Shown in pieces: positions 9,353 to 16,647 of a stretch of 24,178 bases of DNA (position 1 is its first letter; each line of letters starts with the position of its first letter). Made by a program: the position numbers and the translations under genes. The stretch is from DASTHS01 sp035718085 (lineage in GTDB: Bacteria > Actinomycetota > Acidimicrobiia > Acidimicrobiales > Palsa-688), in the NCBI GenBank assembly GCA_035718085.1, contig DASTHS010000005.1:1-24178 (forward strand), written 5' to 3'. A model generated the notes under the pieces. The model did not search any database. It saw only the letters and a program-made list of their open reading frames with translations, and had not been told where the DNA came from.

Positions 9353-9826
9353 TCAGCCGCCGACCTCGACGATCACGACCTCGAGGTGCCCGCTGGGCGC
9401 CTCGTAGCTCACCGTGTCGCCGGGCTTGTGGCCCATGAGCGCCTGCCCCAGCGGCGAGCTCGGCGAGAGCACGTCGACGCCGGGCCGGCGCTCCTCGATG
9501 GAGCCGACCACGTAACGCTCGATGTCGTCGTCACCCGCGTAGCGGAGCGACACCACCACGCCGGGGGCCACCGCCCCGGCGGCGACCGCCTGGGTGCCGT
9601 CGAGCACCTCGGCGTCGCCGAGCATCGCCTCGAGCTGGCGGATGCGGGCCTCCATCTTGCCCTGGCTGTCCTTCGCGGCGTGGTAGTCGCCGTTCTCCTT
9701 CAAGTCGCCGAGCGCACGCGCCGCTTCGATCGCCTTGGCGATGTCGACGCGGCCCCGCGTGCGGAGGTCGTCGAGCTCCGCCTGCAGGCGCTCGTAGGTG
9801 TCGCGGGTGAGTTGCGTCCCAGCCAT
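9353..9826 (-). CDS. greA: Transcription elongation factor GreA
   Basis: A 157-aa factor that enters the RNA polymerase secondary channel and stimulates cleavage of backtracked RNA. The N-terminal coiled coil (about residues 8-75) contains LKENGDYHAAKDSQGKMEARI; the acidic tip is in GDLKENGDYHAAKD. The C-terminal FKBP-like domain has YVVGSIEERRPGVDVLSPSSPLGQALMGHKPGDTVSYEAPSG in the family's order. The length matches GreA (about 158 aa). The ATG at 9826 gives MAGTQLTRDTYERLQAELDDL. It has no ribosome binding site, but TAGCGT lies 8 nt upstream. Divergent from leuB across a 25-bp gap. Confidence 0.95.
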   Translation of the reverse strand: MAGTQLTRDTYERLQAELDDLRTRGRVDIAKAIEAARALGDLKENGDYHAAKDSQGKMEARIRQLEAMLGDAEVLDGTQAVAAGAVAPGVVVSLRYAGDDDIERYVVGSIEERRPGVDVLSPSSPLGQALMGHKPGDTVSYEAPSGHLEVVIVEVGG

Positions 9827-9831
9827 GGCGA

Positions 9832-9847
9832 CCAACGCTACCGTTGG
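9832..9847. promoter_or_regulatory. Palindromic bidirectional promoter/operator of greA and leuB
   Basis: CCAACG-CTAC-CGTTGG has perfect 6-bp arms. It contains TACCGT on the plus strand (9839-9844, 7 nt before the leuB GTG) and TAGCGT on the minus strand (9840-9835, 8 nt before the greA ATG). The two hexamers share the central TA (9839-9840). Neither gene has a Shine-Dalgarno sequence. Confidence 0.6.
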
Positions 9848-9851
9848 CACG

Positions 9852-10868
9852 GTGAGCGCGAGCAGCCACCGCATCGCCGTCATCGCCGGCGACGGCATCG
9901 GCACAGAGGTCATCGACGAGGCACTGAAGGTCGCCCGAGCCGCCGGCGCACGGCTCGACACGACCGACTACGACCTCGGCGGCCGCCGCTACCTGGCCAC
10001 CGGCGAGGTGCTGCCCGACAGCGCCCTCGAGGAGCTGCGGGGCTTCGATGCCATCCTGCTCGGGGCCATCGGCACCCCTGAGGTGCCGCCGGGGGTGCTC
10101 GAGCGGGGGCTGCTGCTCAAGCTGCGCTTCGCCCTCGACCTCTACGTGAACCTGCGCCCGTTCGCGGCAGCGTCGGCGCGGGGGTCGGGGTCGCCCGTCG
10201 ACTTCGCCGTCGTGCGGGAGAACACCGAGGGCACCTACGCGGGCGAGGGCGGCTTCCTCCGCCACGGAACGCCGGCCGAGGTGGCCACCCAGGGTTCGGT
10301 CAACACCCGGTTCGGCGTGGAGCGGTGCGTCCGCTACGCGTTCGCCCTCGCCGCCTCGCGCCCGCGCCAGCACCTCACGCTGGTGCACAAGACCAACGTG
10401 CTCACCTTCGCCGGTGACCTGTGGCAGCGCACCTTCGACCAGGTCGCCACCGAGTTCCCCGCCGTGGCCACCGCCTACAACCACGTCGACGCCGCGTGCA
10501 TCTACATGGTCGAGTCACCCGAGCGCTACGACGTCGTGGTCACCGACAACCTCTTCGGCGACATCCTCACCGACCTCGCCGGTGCCGTCGCGGGCGGCGT
10601 CGGTCGGGCTGCGTCGGCGAACCTCAACCCCGACCGCACCGGCCCGTCGCTGTTCGAGCCAGTGCACGGCTCGGCCCCCGACATCGCCGGCAAGGGTGTC
10701 GCCGACCCGACCGCCGCGGTCATCTCCGCGGGGATGATGCTCGACTGGCTGGGCGACACGGCGGCGGCCCGGCGCGTCGACGCCGCGGTGGCCGCCCTCC
10801 CCGCCGACCGCGACCGCAGCACCGCCGCCACCGGTGACGCCCTAGCCTCGGTGGCGGCCGGGTCCTAG
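9852..10868 (+). CDS. leuB: 3-isopropylmalate dehydrogenase
   Basis: A 338-aa NAD-dependent enzyme of leucine synthesis that oxidises and decarboxylates 3-isopropylmalate to 2-oxoisocaproate. Substrate-binding residues are present: R92 and R102 (LRFALDLYVNLRPF), R122 (VRENTEGTYAG), K180 (VHKTNVL), D213 (VDAACIYMV), D237 and D241 (DNLFGDILTDLAG). The C-terminal EPVHGSAPDIAGKGVADPTA is the NAD-binding loop. LxLRxxLDLYVNLRP suits the leucine enzyme and its short actinobacterial form better than isocitrate or tartrate dehydrogenases. The start GTG at 9852 gives SASSHRIAVIAGDGIG. A start further upstream (9798) would cross the palindromic promoter and greA codons. leuC/leuD and leuA are not in the window. 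Confidence 0.92.
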   Translation: MSASSHRIAVIAGDGIGTEVIDEALKVARAAGARLDTTDYDLGGRRYLATGEVLPDSALEELRGFDAILLGAIGTPEVPPGVLERGLLLKLRFALDLYVNLRPFAAASARGSGSPVDFAVVRENTEGTYAGEGGFLRHGTPAEVATQGSVNTRFGVERCVRYAFALAASRPRQHLTLVHKTNVLTFAGDLWQRTFDQVATEFPAVATAYNHVDAACIYMVESPERYDVVVTDNLFGDILTDLAGAVAGGVGRAASANLNPDRTGPSLFEPVHGSAPDIAGKGVADPTAAVISAGMMLDWLGDTAAARRVDAAVAALPADRDRSTAATGDALASVAAGS

Positions 10869-10887
10869 CCGCCGGCCGACGCCTCCC

Positions 10888-10909
10888 CGGTCGGTGACTT
10901 CCCCGACCG
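10888..10909 (+). other. Hairpin between leuB and ilvE
   Basis: CGGTCGG (10888-10894) pairs with CCGACCG (10903-10909) around an 8-nt loop, 20 bp after the leuB stop and 28 bp before the ilvE start. It could attenuate, terminate or protect the leuB mRNA. No leader peptide or T-run was seen. Confidence 0.4.
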
Positions 10910-10937
10910 CTCCGCCCCTCACAAGCGAGGAACAACC

Positions 10938-11861
10938 GTGCCGCTGACCACCACCGACAAGATCTGGATGGACGGGGAGCTGGTCGACTGGGACGCGGCC
11001 CGCATCCACGTGCTCACCCACACCCTCCACTACGGCTGTGGGGTGTTCGAGGGCATCCGCGCCTACCGCACCGACGGCGGCCCGGGCGTCTTCCGCCTGA
11101 CCGACCACATCACCCGGCTGTTCGAGTCGGCGAAGATCTTCTTCCTCGACGTGCCCTTCACCCCCGAGCAGATCGTCGACGCCGTGAAGGAGACGGTGCG
11201 GGTCAACGGCGTCGAGGAGTGCTACATCCGGCCGCTCGTCTACCTCGGCTACGGCGAGATGGGCCTCAACCCGCTGCCGGCGCCCGTCAACGTCTCGATC
11301 GCCGTGTGGCCGTGGGGCACCTACCTCGGAGACGAAGGTGTGCGCAACGGCATCCGCCTCAAGATCAGCTCCTGGCAGCGCCACGACCCCAACTCGATGC
11401 CTCCGGCGGCCAAGGGCACCGGCATGTACATCAACTCGTCGATGGCCAAGATCGAAGCGGTGAAGGCCGGCTACGACGAGGCGGTGCTGCTGTCGCCCCA
11501 GGGCTTCGTCTCGGAGTGCACCGGCGAGAACCTCTTCGTCGTGCGCAAGGGGCGCATCCTCACCCCGCCGCTGTCGGCCGGCGCCCTCGAGGGGATCACC
11601 CAGGCGACGGTCTCGACCATCGCCCGTGACCTGGGCTACGAGCTCGAGGTCGGCAACATCCTGCGCTCCGACCTCTACGTGGCAGAGGAGGTCTTCCTCA
11701 CCGGCACCGCCGCCGAGGTGGTGCCGGTGCGCTCGGTCGACGACCGCACCGTGGGTGCCGGCGAGCCGGGGCCGATCACCCGCAAGGTGCAGGAGGTCTA
11801 CGCCGACGCCGTGCGCGGGCGCATCGACCGGTACAAGGACTGGGTCGAGCACGTCCGATGA
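10938..11861 (+). CDS. ilvE: Branched-chain amino acid aminotransferase
   Basis: A 307-aa PLP-dependent class IV aminotransferase making leucine, isoleucine and valine from their 2-oxo acids with glutamate. Family motifs occur in order: HTLHYGCGVFEGIRAY near residue 32, YIRPLVYLGYGEMGL near 97, the PLP lysine K159 in AKGTGMYINSSMAKIEA, EAVLLSPQGFVSECTGENLF near 178, and EEVFLTGTAAEVVPV near 252. GVFEGIRAY and YIRPLVY fit the IlvE type rather than D-alanine aminotransferase or aminodeoxychorismate lyase. The start GTG is preceded by GCGAGGAA about 6 nt upstream. The stop overlaps the cimA start (ATGA), so the pair is translationally coupled. Confidence 0.94.
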   Translation: MPLTTTDKIWMDGELVDWDAARIHVLTHTLHYGCGVFEGIRAYRTDGGPGVFRLTDHITRLFESAKIFFLDVPFTPEQIVDAVKETVRVNGVEECYIRPLVYLGYGEMGLNPLPAPVNVSIAVWPWGTYLGDEGVRNGIRLKISSWQRHDPNSMPPAAKGTGMYINSSMAKIEAVKAGYDEAVLLSPQGFVSECTGENLFVVRKGRILTPPLSAGALEGITQATVSTIARDLGYELEVGNILRSDLYVAEEVFLTGTAAEVVPVRSVDDRTVGAGEPGPITRKVQEVYADAVRGRIDRYKDWVEHVR

Positions 11862-13483
11862 GCGCCGACCTGGGGCGCGAGCTGCTCGAGCAGTTGCCCG
11901 AGCGGGTCGACGTCTACGACACGACCCTGCGTGACGGGAGCCAGCAGGAGGGCTTGTCGCTCACCGTCGACGACAAGCTCCGCGTGGCCGAGCAGCTCGA
12001 CCACCTCGGGGTCGCCTTCATCGAGGGCGGGTGGCCCGGCGCCAACCCCAAAGACGAGGAGTTCTTCCGTCGGGCGGCGGCCGGTGAGCTGTCCTTGCAC
12101 ACGGCGACCCTGGTGGCGTTCGGGTCGACCCGCAAGGCGGGCGGACGGGCCGACACCGACCCGGTGCTCGCCAACCTGCTGGCCGCGTCGACCCCGGCGG
12201 TCTGCCTGGTCGCCAAGTCAGCGGCGTGGCACGTCACCGAGACGCTGCGCACCAGCCTCACCGAGGCCATCGACATGGTGGCCGACTCCGTGGCCCACCT
12301 GCGATCCCAGGGACGCAGGGTGTTCCTCGACGCCGAGCACTTCTTCGACGGGTACCGCGACGACCCCCGCTTCAGCCTCGACGTGCTGCGCGCCGCCGCG
12401 GATGCCGGAGCTGAGGCCCTGGTGCTCTGCGACACCAACGGCGGCAGCCTGCCCTTCGAGGTCGAGCGTGTGGTCGGCGCCGTGCGCGACCGGGTCGACG
12501 TGGCCCTCGGGTGCCACTTCCACAACGACTCGGGGTGTGCCGTGGCCAACTCGCTGGTCGCCGTGCGCCAGGGCGTCACCCAGGTGCAGGGGTGCATCAA
12601 CGGCTACGGGGAGCGCACCGGCAACGCCGATCTCACCGCCGCCGTGCCCGACCTGACCCTCAAGATGGGCGTCGAGACGATCGGCCGCGAGCGGCTGGGC
12701 CGGCTCACGGCCGTCGCCCACCACATCGCCGAGCTGGTCAACATCGCCCCGGACGCCCACCAGCCCTTCGTCGGGGCGTCGGCCTTCGCCCACAAGGCGG
12801 GCCTGCACACCAGCGCCATCGCCCGCCGCCCCGAGGCCTACGAGCACGTCGACCCCGACGCGGTGGGCAACGGCACCCGCTTCGTGGTGTCGGAGATGGC
12901 GGGTCGCTCGACGGTGGCCCTCAAGGCCGCGGAAGTGGGCCTGGTGCTCGACGACGCCGCCCTCGGCCTGGTCGTCGAGCAACTCAAGGAGCTCGAGCAC
13001 CGCGGGTACCACTTCGAGGTGGCCGACGGGTCGCTCGAGCTGCTGCTGCGGCGGGCGACGGGCTGGAAGCACGACCTGTTCCGACTCGAGTCGCACCGGG
13101 TGCTCGCCGAGCTGCGCGAAGACGGCAGCTTCGTGACCGAAGCGACCGTGAAGCTGTGGGTCGGCGACACCCGGGTGCTGGCCGTCGCCGAGGGCAACGG
13201 CCCGGTCAACGCCCTCGACGGCGCCACCCGCAAGGCCCTCGGGCCCGCCCACCCGGCCCTGGCCCGCCTCCACCTGGTCGACTACAAGGTGCGGGTGCTC
13301 GACAGCGCATCGGGCACCGGCGCGGTCACCCGGGTGCTCATCGACACCACCGACGGCGAGCGCACCTGGACCACCATCGGGGTGTCGGAGAACGTGATCG
13401 AGGCGTCCTGGGAGGCGCTGGCCGATTCCTACGTCGTCGGCTTGCTCCGCCTCGGCGCCAGCGGGGAGACTCGCCCGTCGTGA
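11858..13483 (+). CDS. cimA: (R)-citramalate synthase
   Basis: A 541-aa enzyme of the isopropylmalate/homocitrate synthase family. It condenses acetyl-CoA with pyruvate to citramalate, the threonine-independent entry to isoleucine. The barrel starts with VYDTTLRDGSQQEG (R25 and D26 catalytic/metal). Metal ligands H220 and H222 are in GCHFHNDSG, then INGYGERTGNADL. FAHKAGLHTSAI begins the helical subdomain, and the C-terminal LeuA-type regulatory dimer domain covers about 395-530. FIEGGWPGANPKDEEFF and the ~540-aa length match the CimA subgroup rather than LeuA or homocitrate synthase. The substrate assignment is by family resemblance. It overlaps ilvE at the start and the next gene at the stop by 4 bp each. 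Confidence 0.88.
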   Translation: MSADLGRELLEQLPERVDVYDTTLRDGSQQEGLSLTVDDKLRVAEQLDHLGVAFIEGGWPGANPKDEEFFRRAAAGELSLHTATLVAFGSTRKAGGRADTDPVLANLLAASTPAVCLVAKSAAWHVTETLRTSLTEAIDMVADSVAHLRSQGRRVFLDAEHFFDGYRDDPRFSLDVLRAAADAGAEALVLCDTNGGSLPFEVERVVGAVRDRVDVALGCHFHNDSGCAVANSLVAVRQGVTQVQGCINGYGERTGNADLTAAVPDLTLKMGVETIGRERLGRLTAVAHHIAELVNIAPDAHQPFVGASAFAHKAGLHTSAIARRPEAYEHVDPDAVGNGTRFVVSEMAGRSTVALKAAEVGLVLDDAALGLVVEQLKELEHRGYHFEVADGSLELLLRRATGWKHDLFRLESHRVLAELREDGSFVTEATVKLWVGDTRVLAVAEGNGPVNALDGATRKALGPAHPALARLHLVDYKVRVLDSASGTGAVTRVLIDTTDGERTWTTIGVSENVIEASWEALADSYVVGLLRLGASGETRPS

Positions 13484-13995
13484 CCCAGCCCGACTACGTG
13501 CCCCTCGAAGCGCCCGACCGGGTCCGGCCCTCGGACCGCCTGTCGACCCCCGGCGTGTGGGTGCCGGAACGGCCCGGCGACCTGCCCGACCTGCGGCCGC
13601 CGGTCGGGCGGCGCTTCGGCTCGTCGGGCCCCGACCAGGGCTACGGCCTCAAGCTGGCGAAGCAGTTCGACGGGCGCCTCACCCTCGCCGGCGACGACCA
13701 CCACGACGTCGTCGCAGGCAGCTTCGCCTGCGCCACCAAGCGCTCGGCGCTCTTCGGGCGGGCGCCGGTGATCTTCGACTTCGAGTGGGCGTACACGCTC
13801 TGGGGGTTCCTCGGCGAGCCCGCCGCCGACCTGGTCACCTGGCGGCGCGACCTGTTCCAGGGTGCCGGCCACGACTACACCACCCAGCGGGCCATCGCCG
13901 ACCACGTCGCCGACGGCGCCTTCCGTCTCGGCCCCGCCGAGGTGGCCGTGGCCGCGGCGGCAGCCGGGTGGCCGGAGCTGTTCACCGGCCGCTAG
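13480..13995 (+). CDS. Conserved-looking hypothetical protein coupled to cimA
   Basis: This 171-aa protein is not recognised. Its GTG start overlaps the cimA stop (GTGA), so it is the last gene of leuB-ilvE-cimA and probably translated only with cimA. It has no signal peptide or membrane segment. A Pro-rich N-terminus (residues 1-50) is followed by a compact part with LAKQFDGRLTLAGDDHHDVVAGSF, GRAPVIFDFEWAYTLWGFLG and ADLVTWRRDLFQGAGHDY. This part holds several acidic/His residues and an aromatic cluster that look constrained. Codon use matches its neighbours and the coupling is tight, so it is very likely real. A role linked to branched-chain synthesis is only suggested by position. Confidence 0.75.
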   Translation: MTQPDYVPLEAPDRVRPSDRLSTPGVWVPERPGDLPDLRPPVGRRFGSSGPDQGYGLKLAKQFDGRLTLAGDDHHDVVAGSFACATKRSALFGRAPVIFDFEWAYTLWGFLGEPAADLVTWRRDLFQGAGHDYTTQRAIADHVADGAFRLGPAEVAVAAAAAGWPELFTGR

Positions 13996-14040
13996 GCCTC
14001 CGACCCGGCTCCCGGTTGGACGCCGCCGGGCCGCCAACGG

Positions 14041-14046
14041 CACGAT
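14041..14046 (+). promoter_or_regulatory. Possible -10 element (CACGAT) for the acyl-CoA synthetase gene
   Basis: CACGAT keeps the A at position 2 and T at position 6 of TANNNT and sits 7 nt before the ATG at 14054. No Shine-Dalgarno sequence is present. It is a weaker match than the other hexamers. Confidence 0.3.
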
Positions 14047-14053
14047 TGCACCC

Positions 14054-15763
14054 ATGAGCATGACAGTGGGGGAGGCGACCGAGAGGCTGACGGCGCCCGG
14101 CCAGATGTTCGAGATCGACCAGGTCGAGGTGCGTGGCATCTCGACCAAGATCTGGAAGAACACCCCGCCCACCCTCGCCGACATCGTGAAGCTGTCGCGA
14201 GGCCATGGTGAGAAGACGTTCATCGTCTACGAGGGCGACCGGCTGAGCTTCGAGGAGCACTTCCGGGCGGTCGCCCACGTGGCCCGCCAGCTGCGGGACC
14301 GCTTCGGGGTGCGCGAGGGCGACCGGGTGGCGATCGCCATGCGGAACTTCCCGGAGTGGTCGATCGCGTTCTGGGCGGCCGCGTGCGCCGGGGCGGTCGT
14401 CGTGCCGCTCAACGCCTGGTGGACCGCCGAGGAGCTGCAGTACGGCCTCGACGACTCGGGCGCCAAGGTGGTCTTCGTCGATCGCGAGCGCGAGGTGCGC
14501 CTGCGCGACGCGTGGGCGTCGGTGCCGGGCGTCGAGGCGGTCATCGTGGCGCGGGCGTCCGACGGCGAGGGCGGCGGCGTCGACTCCGGGCACGTCGACA
14601 TGGCCGACCTGCTCACCGACGTCTCCGACGACGTCGAGCTGCCGGAGATCTCCGTCGACACCGATGACGACGCCACCATCTTCTACACCTCGGGCACGAC
14701 CGGCCGGCCCAAGGGCGCCCTCGGCACCCACCGCAACATCTGCACCAACGTGATCAGCCTCTTCTTCACCGCCGCCCGCGGCGCGATGCGGGCGGCGCCC
14801 CCGGCCGAGGGCGCGCCCAAGCTGCCCGAGGTGCAGAACGCCTACCTGCTGACCGTGCCGCTGTTCCACGCCACCGGCTGCCACTCGATCCTGGTCGCCA
14901 ACCTCCTCGCCGGCGGCAAGCTCGTGATGGTGCGCAAGTTCGACGCCGGCCAGGCACTGGAGCTGATCCAGCAGGAGAAGGTCACCATCTTCGGTGGCGT
15001 GCCGGCCATGGCCATGCAGATCCTCGACCACCCCGACTTCGACACCTACGACACCTCGAGCGTCCGCAGTGTCGCCTACGGCGGCGCGCCGGCCCCGCCC
15101 GACCTGGTGCGGCGGATCAAGCAGCACTTCCCCGGCGGCGGGGCGAGCAACGGTTACGGCATGACCGAGACCTCGTCGCTGTCGACGATGAACCAGGGCG
15201 ACGACTACGTGCGCAAGCCCGACAGCGTCGGCCTGCCGGTGCCGGTGGTCGACGTGAAGGTCGTCGACCCCCTCGGCAACGACCTGGCGCCGGGAGAGGT
15301 CGGCGAGCTGTGGATCAAGGGCCCGAACATCGTGAAGGGCTACTGGAACAAGCCCGAGGCCACCGCCGAGACCTTCACCGACGGGTGGGTGCACACCGGC
15401 GACGTGGCCCGCATCGACGACGAGGGCTTCGTCTACATCGTCGACCGGGCGAAGGACATGCTCATCCGTGGTGGCGAGAACATCTACTGCGTCGAGATCG
15501 AGGCGGTGCTCCACGACCACCCTGCCGTCTCCGACGCCGCGGTCATCGGCATCCCCGACGATGTGCTCGGCGAGGAGGTCGGGGCGGTCGTGCAGCTGCG
15601 CCCCGGCACCACGGCCACGGAGGACGAGTTGCGCGACCACGTGCGCAAGCACCTGGCCGGGTTCAAGGTGCCGAAGAAGGTCTGGTTCTCCGACGAGCCC
15701 CTGCCCCGCAACCCGGCGGGCAAGATCCTGAAGCGGCAGCTCCGCGACGAGCTGGTCGGCTAG
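14054..15763 (+). CDS. Long- or medium-chain acyl-CoA synthetase (AMP-forming)
   Basis: A 569-aa ANL-superfamily ligase that activates a carboxylic acid via an acyl-adenylate to its CoA thioester. Motifs: YTSGTTGRPKGALGTH (about 212-227), GYGMTETSS (adenine/substrate loop, about 370), DGWVHTGDVARIDDEGFVYIVDRAKDMLIRGGENIYCVEIE (about 440-480) and the catalytic lysine in PRNPAGKILKRQLRDEL near the C-terminus. An N-terminal extension of about 50 residues precedes the usual LS.F-type start of the fold. The fatty-acid substrate is inferred from the FadD-like overall pattern and from nearby acyl-CoA dehydrogenase and fabD genes; an aryl or short-chain acid is possible. A second ATG lies two codons downstream. 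Confidence 0.85.
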   Translation: MSMTVGEATERLTAPGQMFEIDQVEVRGISTKIWKNTPPTLADIVKLSRGHGEKTFIVYEGDRLSFEEHFRAVAHVARQLRDRFGVREGDRVAIAMRNFPEWSIAFWAAACAGAVVVPLNAWWTAEELQYGLDDSGAKVVFVDREREVRLRDAWASVPGVEAVIVARASDGEGGGVDSGHVDMADLLTDVSDDVELPEISVDTDDDATIFYTSGTTGRPKGALGTHRNICTNVISLFFTAARGAMRAAPPAEGAPKLPEVQNAYLLTVPLFHATGCHSILVANLLAGGKLVMVRKFDAGQALELIQQEKVTIFGGVPAMAMQILDHPDFDTYDTSSVRSVAYGGAPAPPDLVRRIKQHFPGGGASNGYGMTETSSLSTMNQGDDYVRKPDSVGLPVPVVDVKVVDPLGNDLAPGEVGELWIKGPNIVKGYWNKPEATAETFTDGWVHTGDVARIDDEGFVYIVDRAKDMLIRGGENIYCVEIEAVLHDHPAVSDAAVIGIPDDVLGEEVGAVVQLRPGTTATEDELRDHVRKHLAGFKVPKKVWFSDEPLPRNPAGKILKRQLRDELVG

Positions 15764-15788
15764 TCGCCAGCGGCGGGCCGGGGCCCTC

Positions 15789-16634
15789 GTGGCCCTGGCC
15801 GCCGCGGTGGTGGCGGCCGCCGTCCTCCGCCCGCCCGGGCGGTCGTCGACGGCCACCGGGGGCGACTACCTCGCGCTCGGCGACTCGATCGCCTTCGGGT
15901 ACCTGCCGCCCGACGCCACCACCCCGCCCGACTACCGCCGCCCCGCCACCCTCACCAGCTACGTCGACGACGTGGCCGAGGCGCGGCACTACCGGGTCAC
16001 CAACCCGTCGTGCCCGGGGGAGACGACCGGCAGCATGCTGGCGGTCGACGCCGTCAGCAACGGCTGCGAGAACTCCCTCGGCCGTCCCGGCGGCTACCGC
16101 ACCGCGTGGCCCCTGCACGTCGAGTACCGCGGCTCACAGCAGGCCTTCGCCGTGCGGTTCCTCCGTTCGCACCCGGCGACCCGACTCGTCACCCTGACCA
16201 TCGGCGCCAACGACGCCTTCGTCTGTGAGCAGATCACCGCCGACCACTGCGCTGGGGCCGCCGAGCGCGCCGCTGTGGTGAGCGAGGTCGACCAGGGCGT
16301 CGGTCGCATCCTCGCCGGGCTGCGCTCCGACGGTCGCTACCGGGGCCCGCTGCTCGTGGTCAGCGACGCCGCCCCCGACTACAGCGAGCCGGAGATGGTC
16401 GCCTGGGCGCCGTCGATCGACGCCGCCATCGCCCGCGCCGCGGAGCGCAACGGCGCCCTCGTCGCCGACGGCCTCCGGGCGTTCGCGGTGGCGGCCGGCC
16501 CGGTCGACGGCCCGTGTCGCGCCGGCCTGCTGGCGCGCCGGACCAGAGGGGGCTGCGACATCCACCCGTCGGCGGCCGGCCATGCCGTGCTCGCACGAGC
16601 AGCGGAGGCAGCGCTGGACGCCGGGCACCCGTAG
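15789..16634 (+). CDS. Secreted or membrane-anchored SGNH/GDSL hydrolase
   Basis: A 281-aa serine hydrolase of the SGNH fold. Block I GDSIAFG carries the nucleophile S33, block III GAND the oxyanion residue N141, and block V DIHPSAAGH gives D257 and H259. The N-terminus (VALAAAVVAAAVLR) is hydrophobic, so export or an anchor is likely, but the usual basic n-region is missing because no earlier in-frame start exists after the stop at 15729. Six cysteines (75, 93, 146, 154, a GPCRAG Cys and 256) recall the three-disulfide extracellular lipases/esterases of Streptomyces. It starts 25 bp after the acyl-CoA synthetase gene and may be co-transcribed. It could supply fatty acids for activation, which is an inference. 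Confidence 0.82.
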   Translation: MALAAAVVAAAVLRPPGRSSTATGGDYLALGDSIAFGYLPPDATTPPDYRRPATLTSYVDDVAEARHYRVTNPSCPGETTGSMLAVDAVSNGCENSLGRPGGYRTAWPLHVEYRGSQQAFAVRFLRSHPATRLVTLTIGANDAFVCEQITADHCAGAAERAAVVSEVDQGVGRILAGLRSDGRYRGPLLVVSDAAPDYSEPEMVAWAPSIDAAIARAAERNGALVADGLRAFAVAAGPVDGPCRAGLLARRTRGGCDIHPSAAGHAVLARAAEAALDAGHP

Positions 16635-16647
16635 GGCGCCCTGGCGG

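Noticed and set aside
13982..15856. 624-codon minus-strand open frame opposite the acyl-CoA synthetase gene
   Set aside because: Composition is typical of antisense shadow (Val/Asp/His/Leu/Gly-rich); the plus strand has full ANL motifs.
16633..16642. AGGGCGCCCT palindrome between the SGNH and fabD genes as terminator
   Set aside because: It has no loop, so a hairpin would need bases from the stem; it is too short to support.
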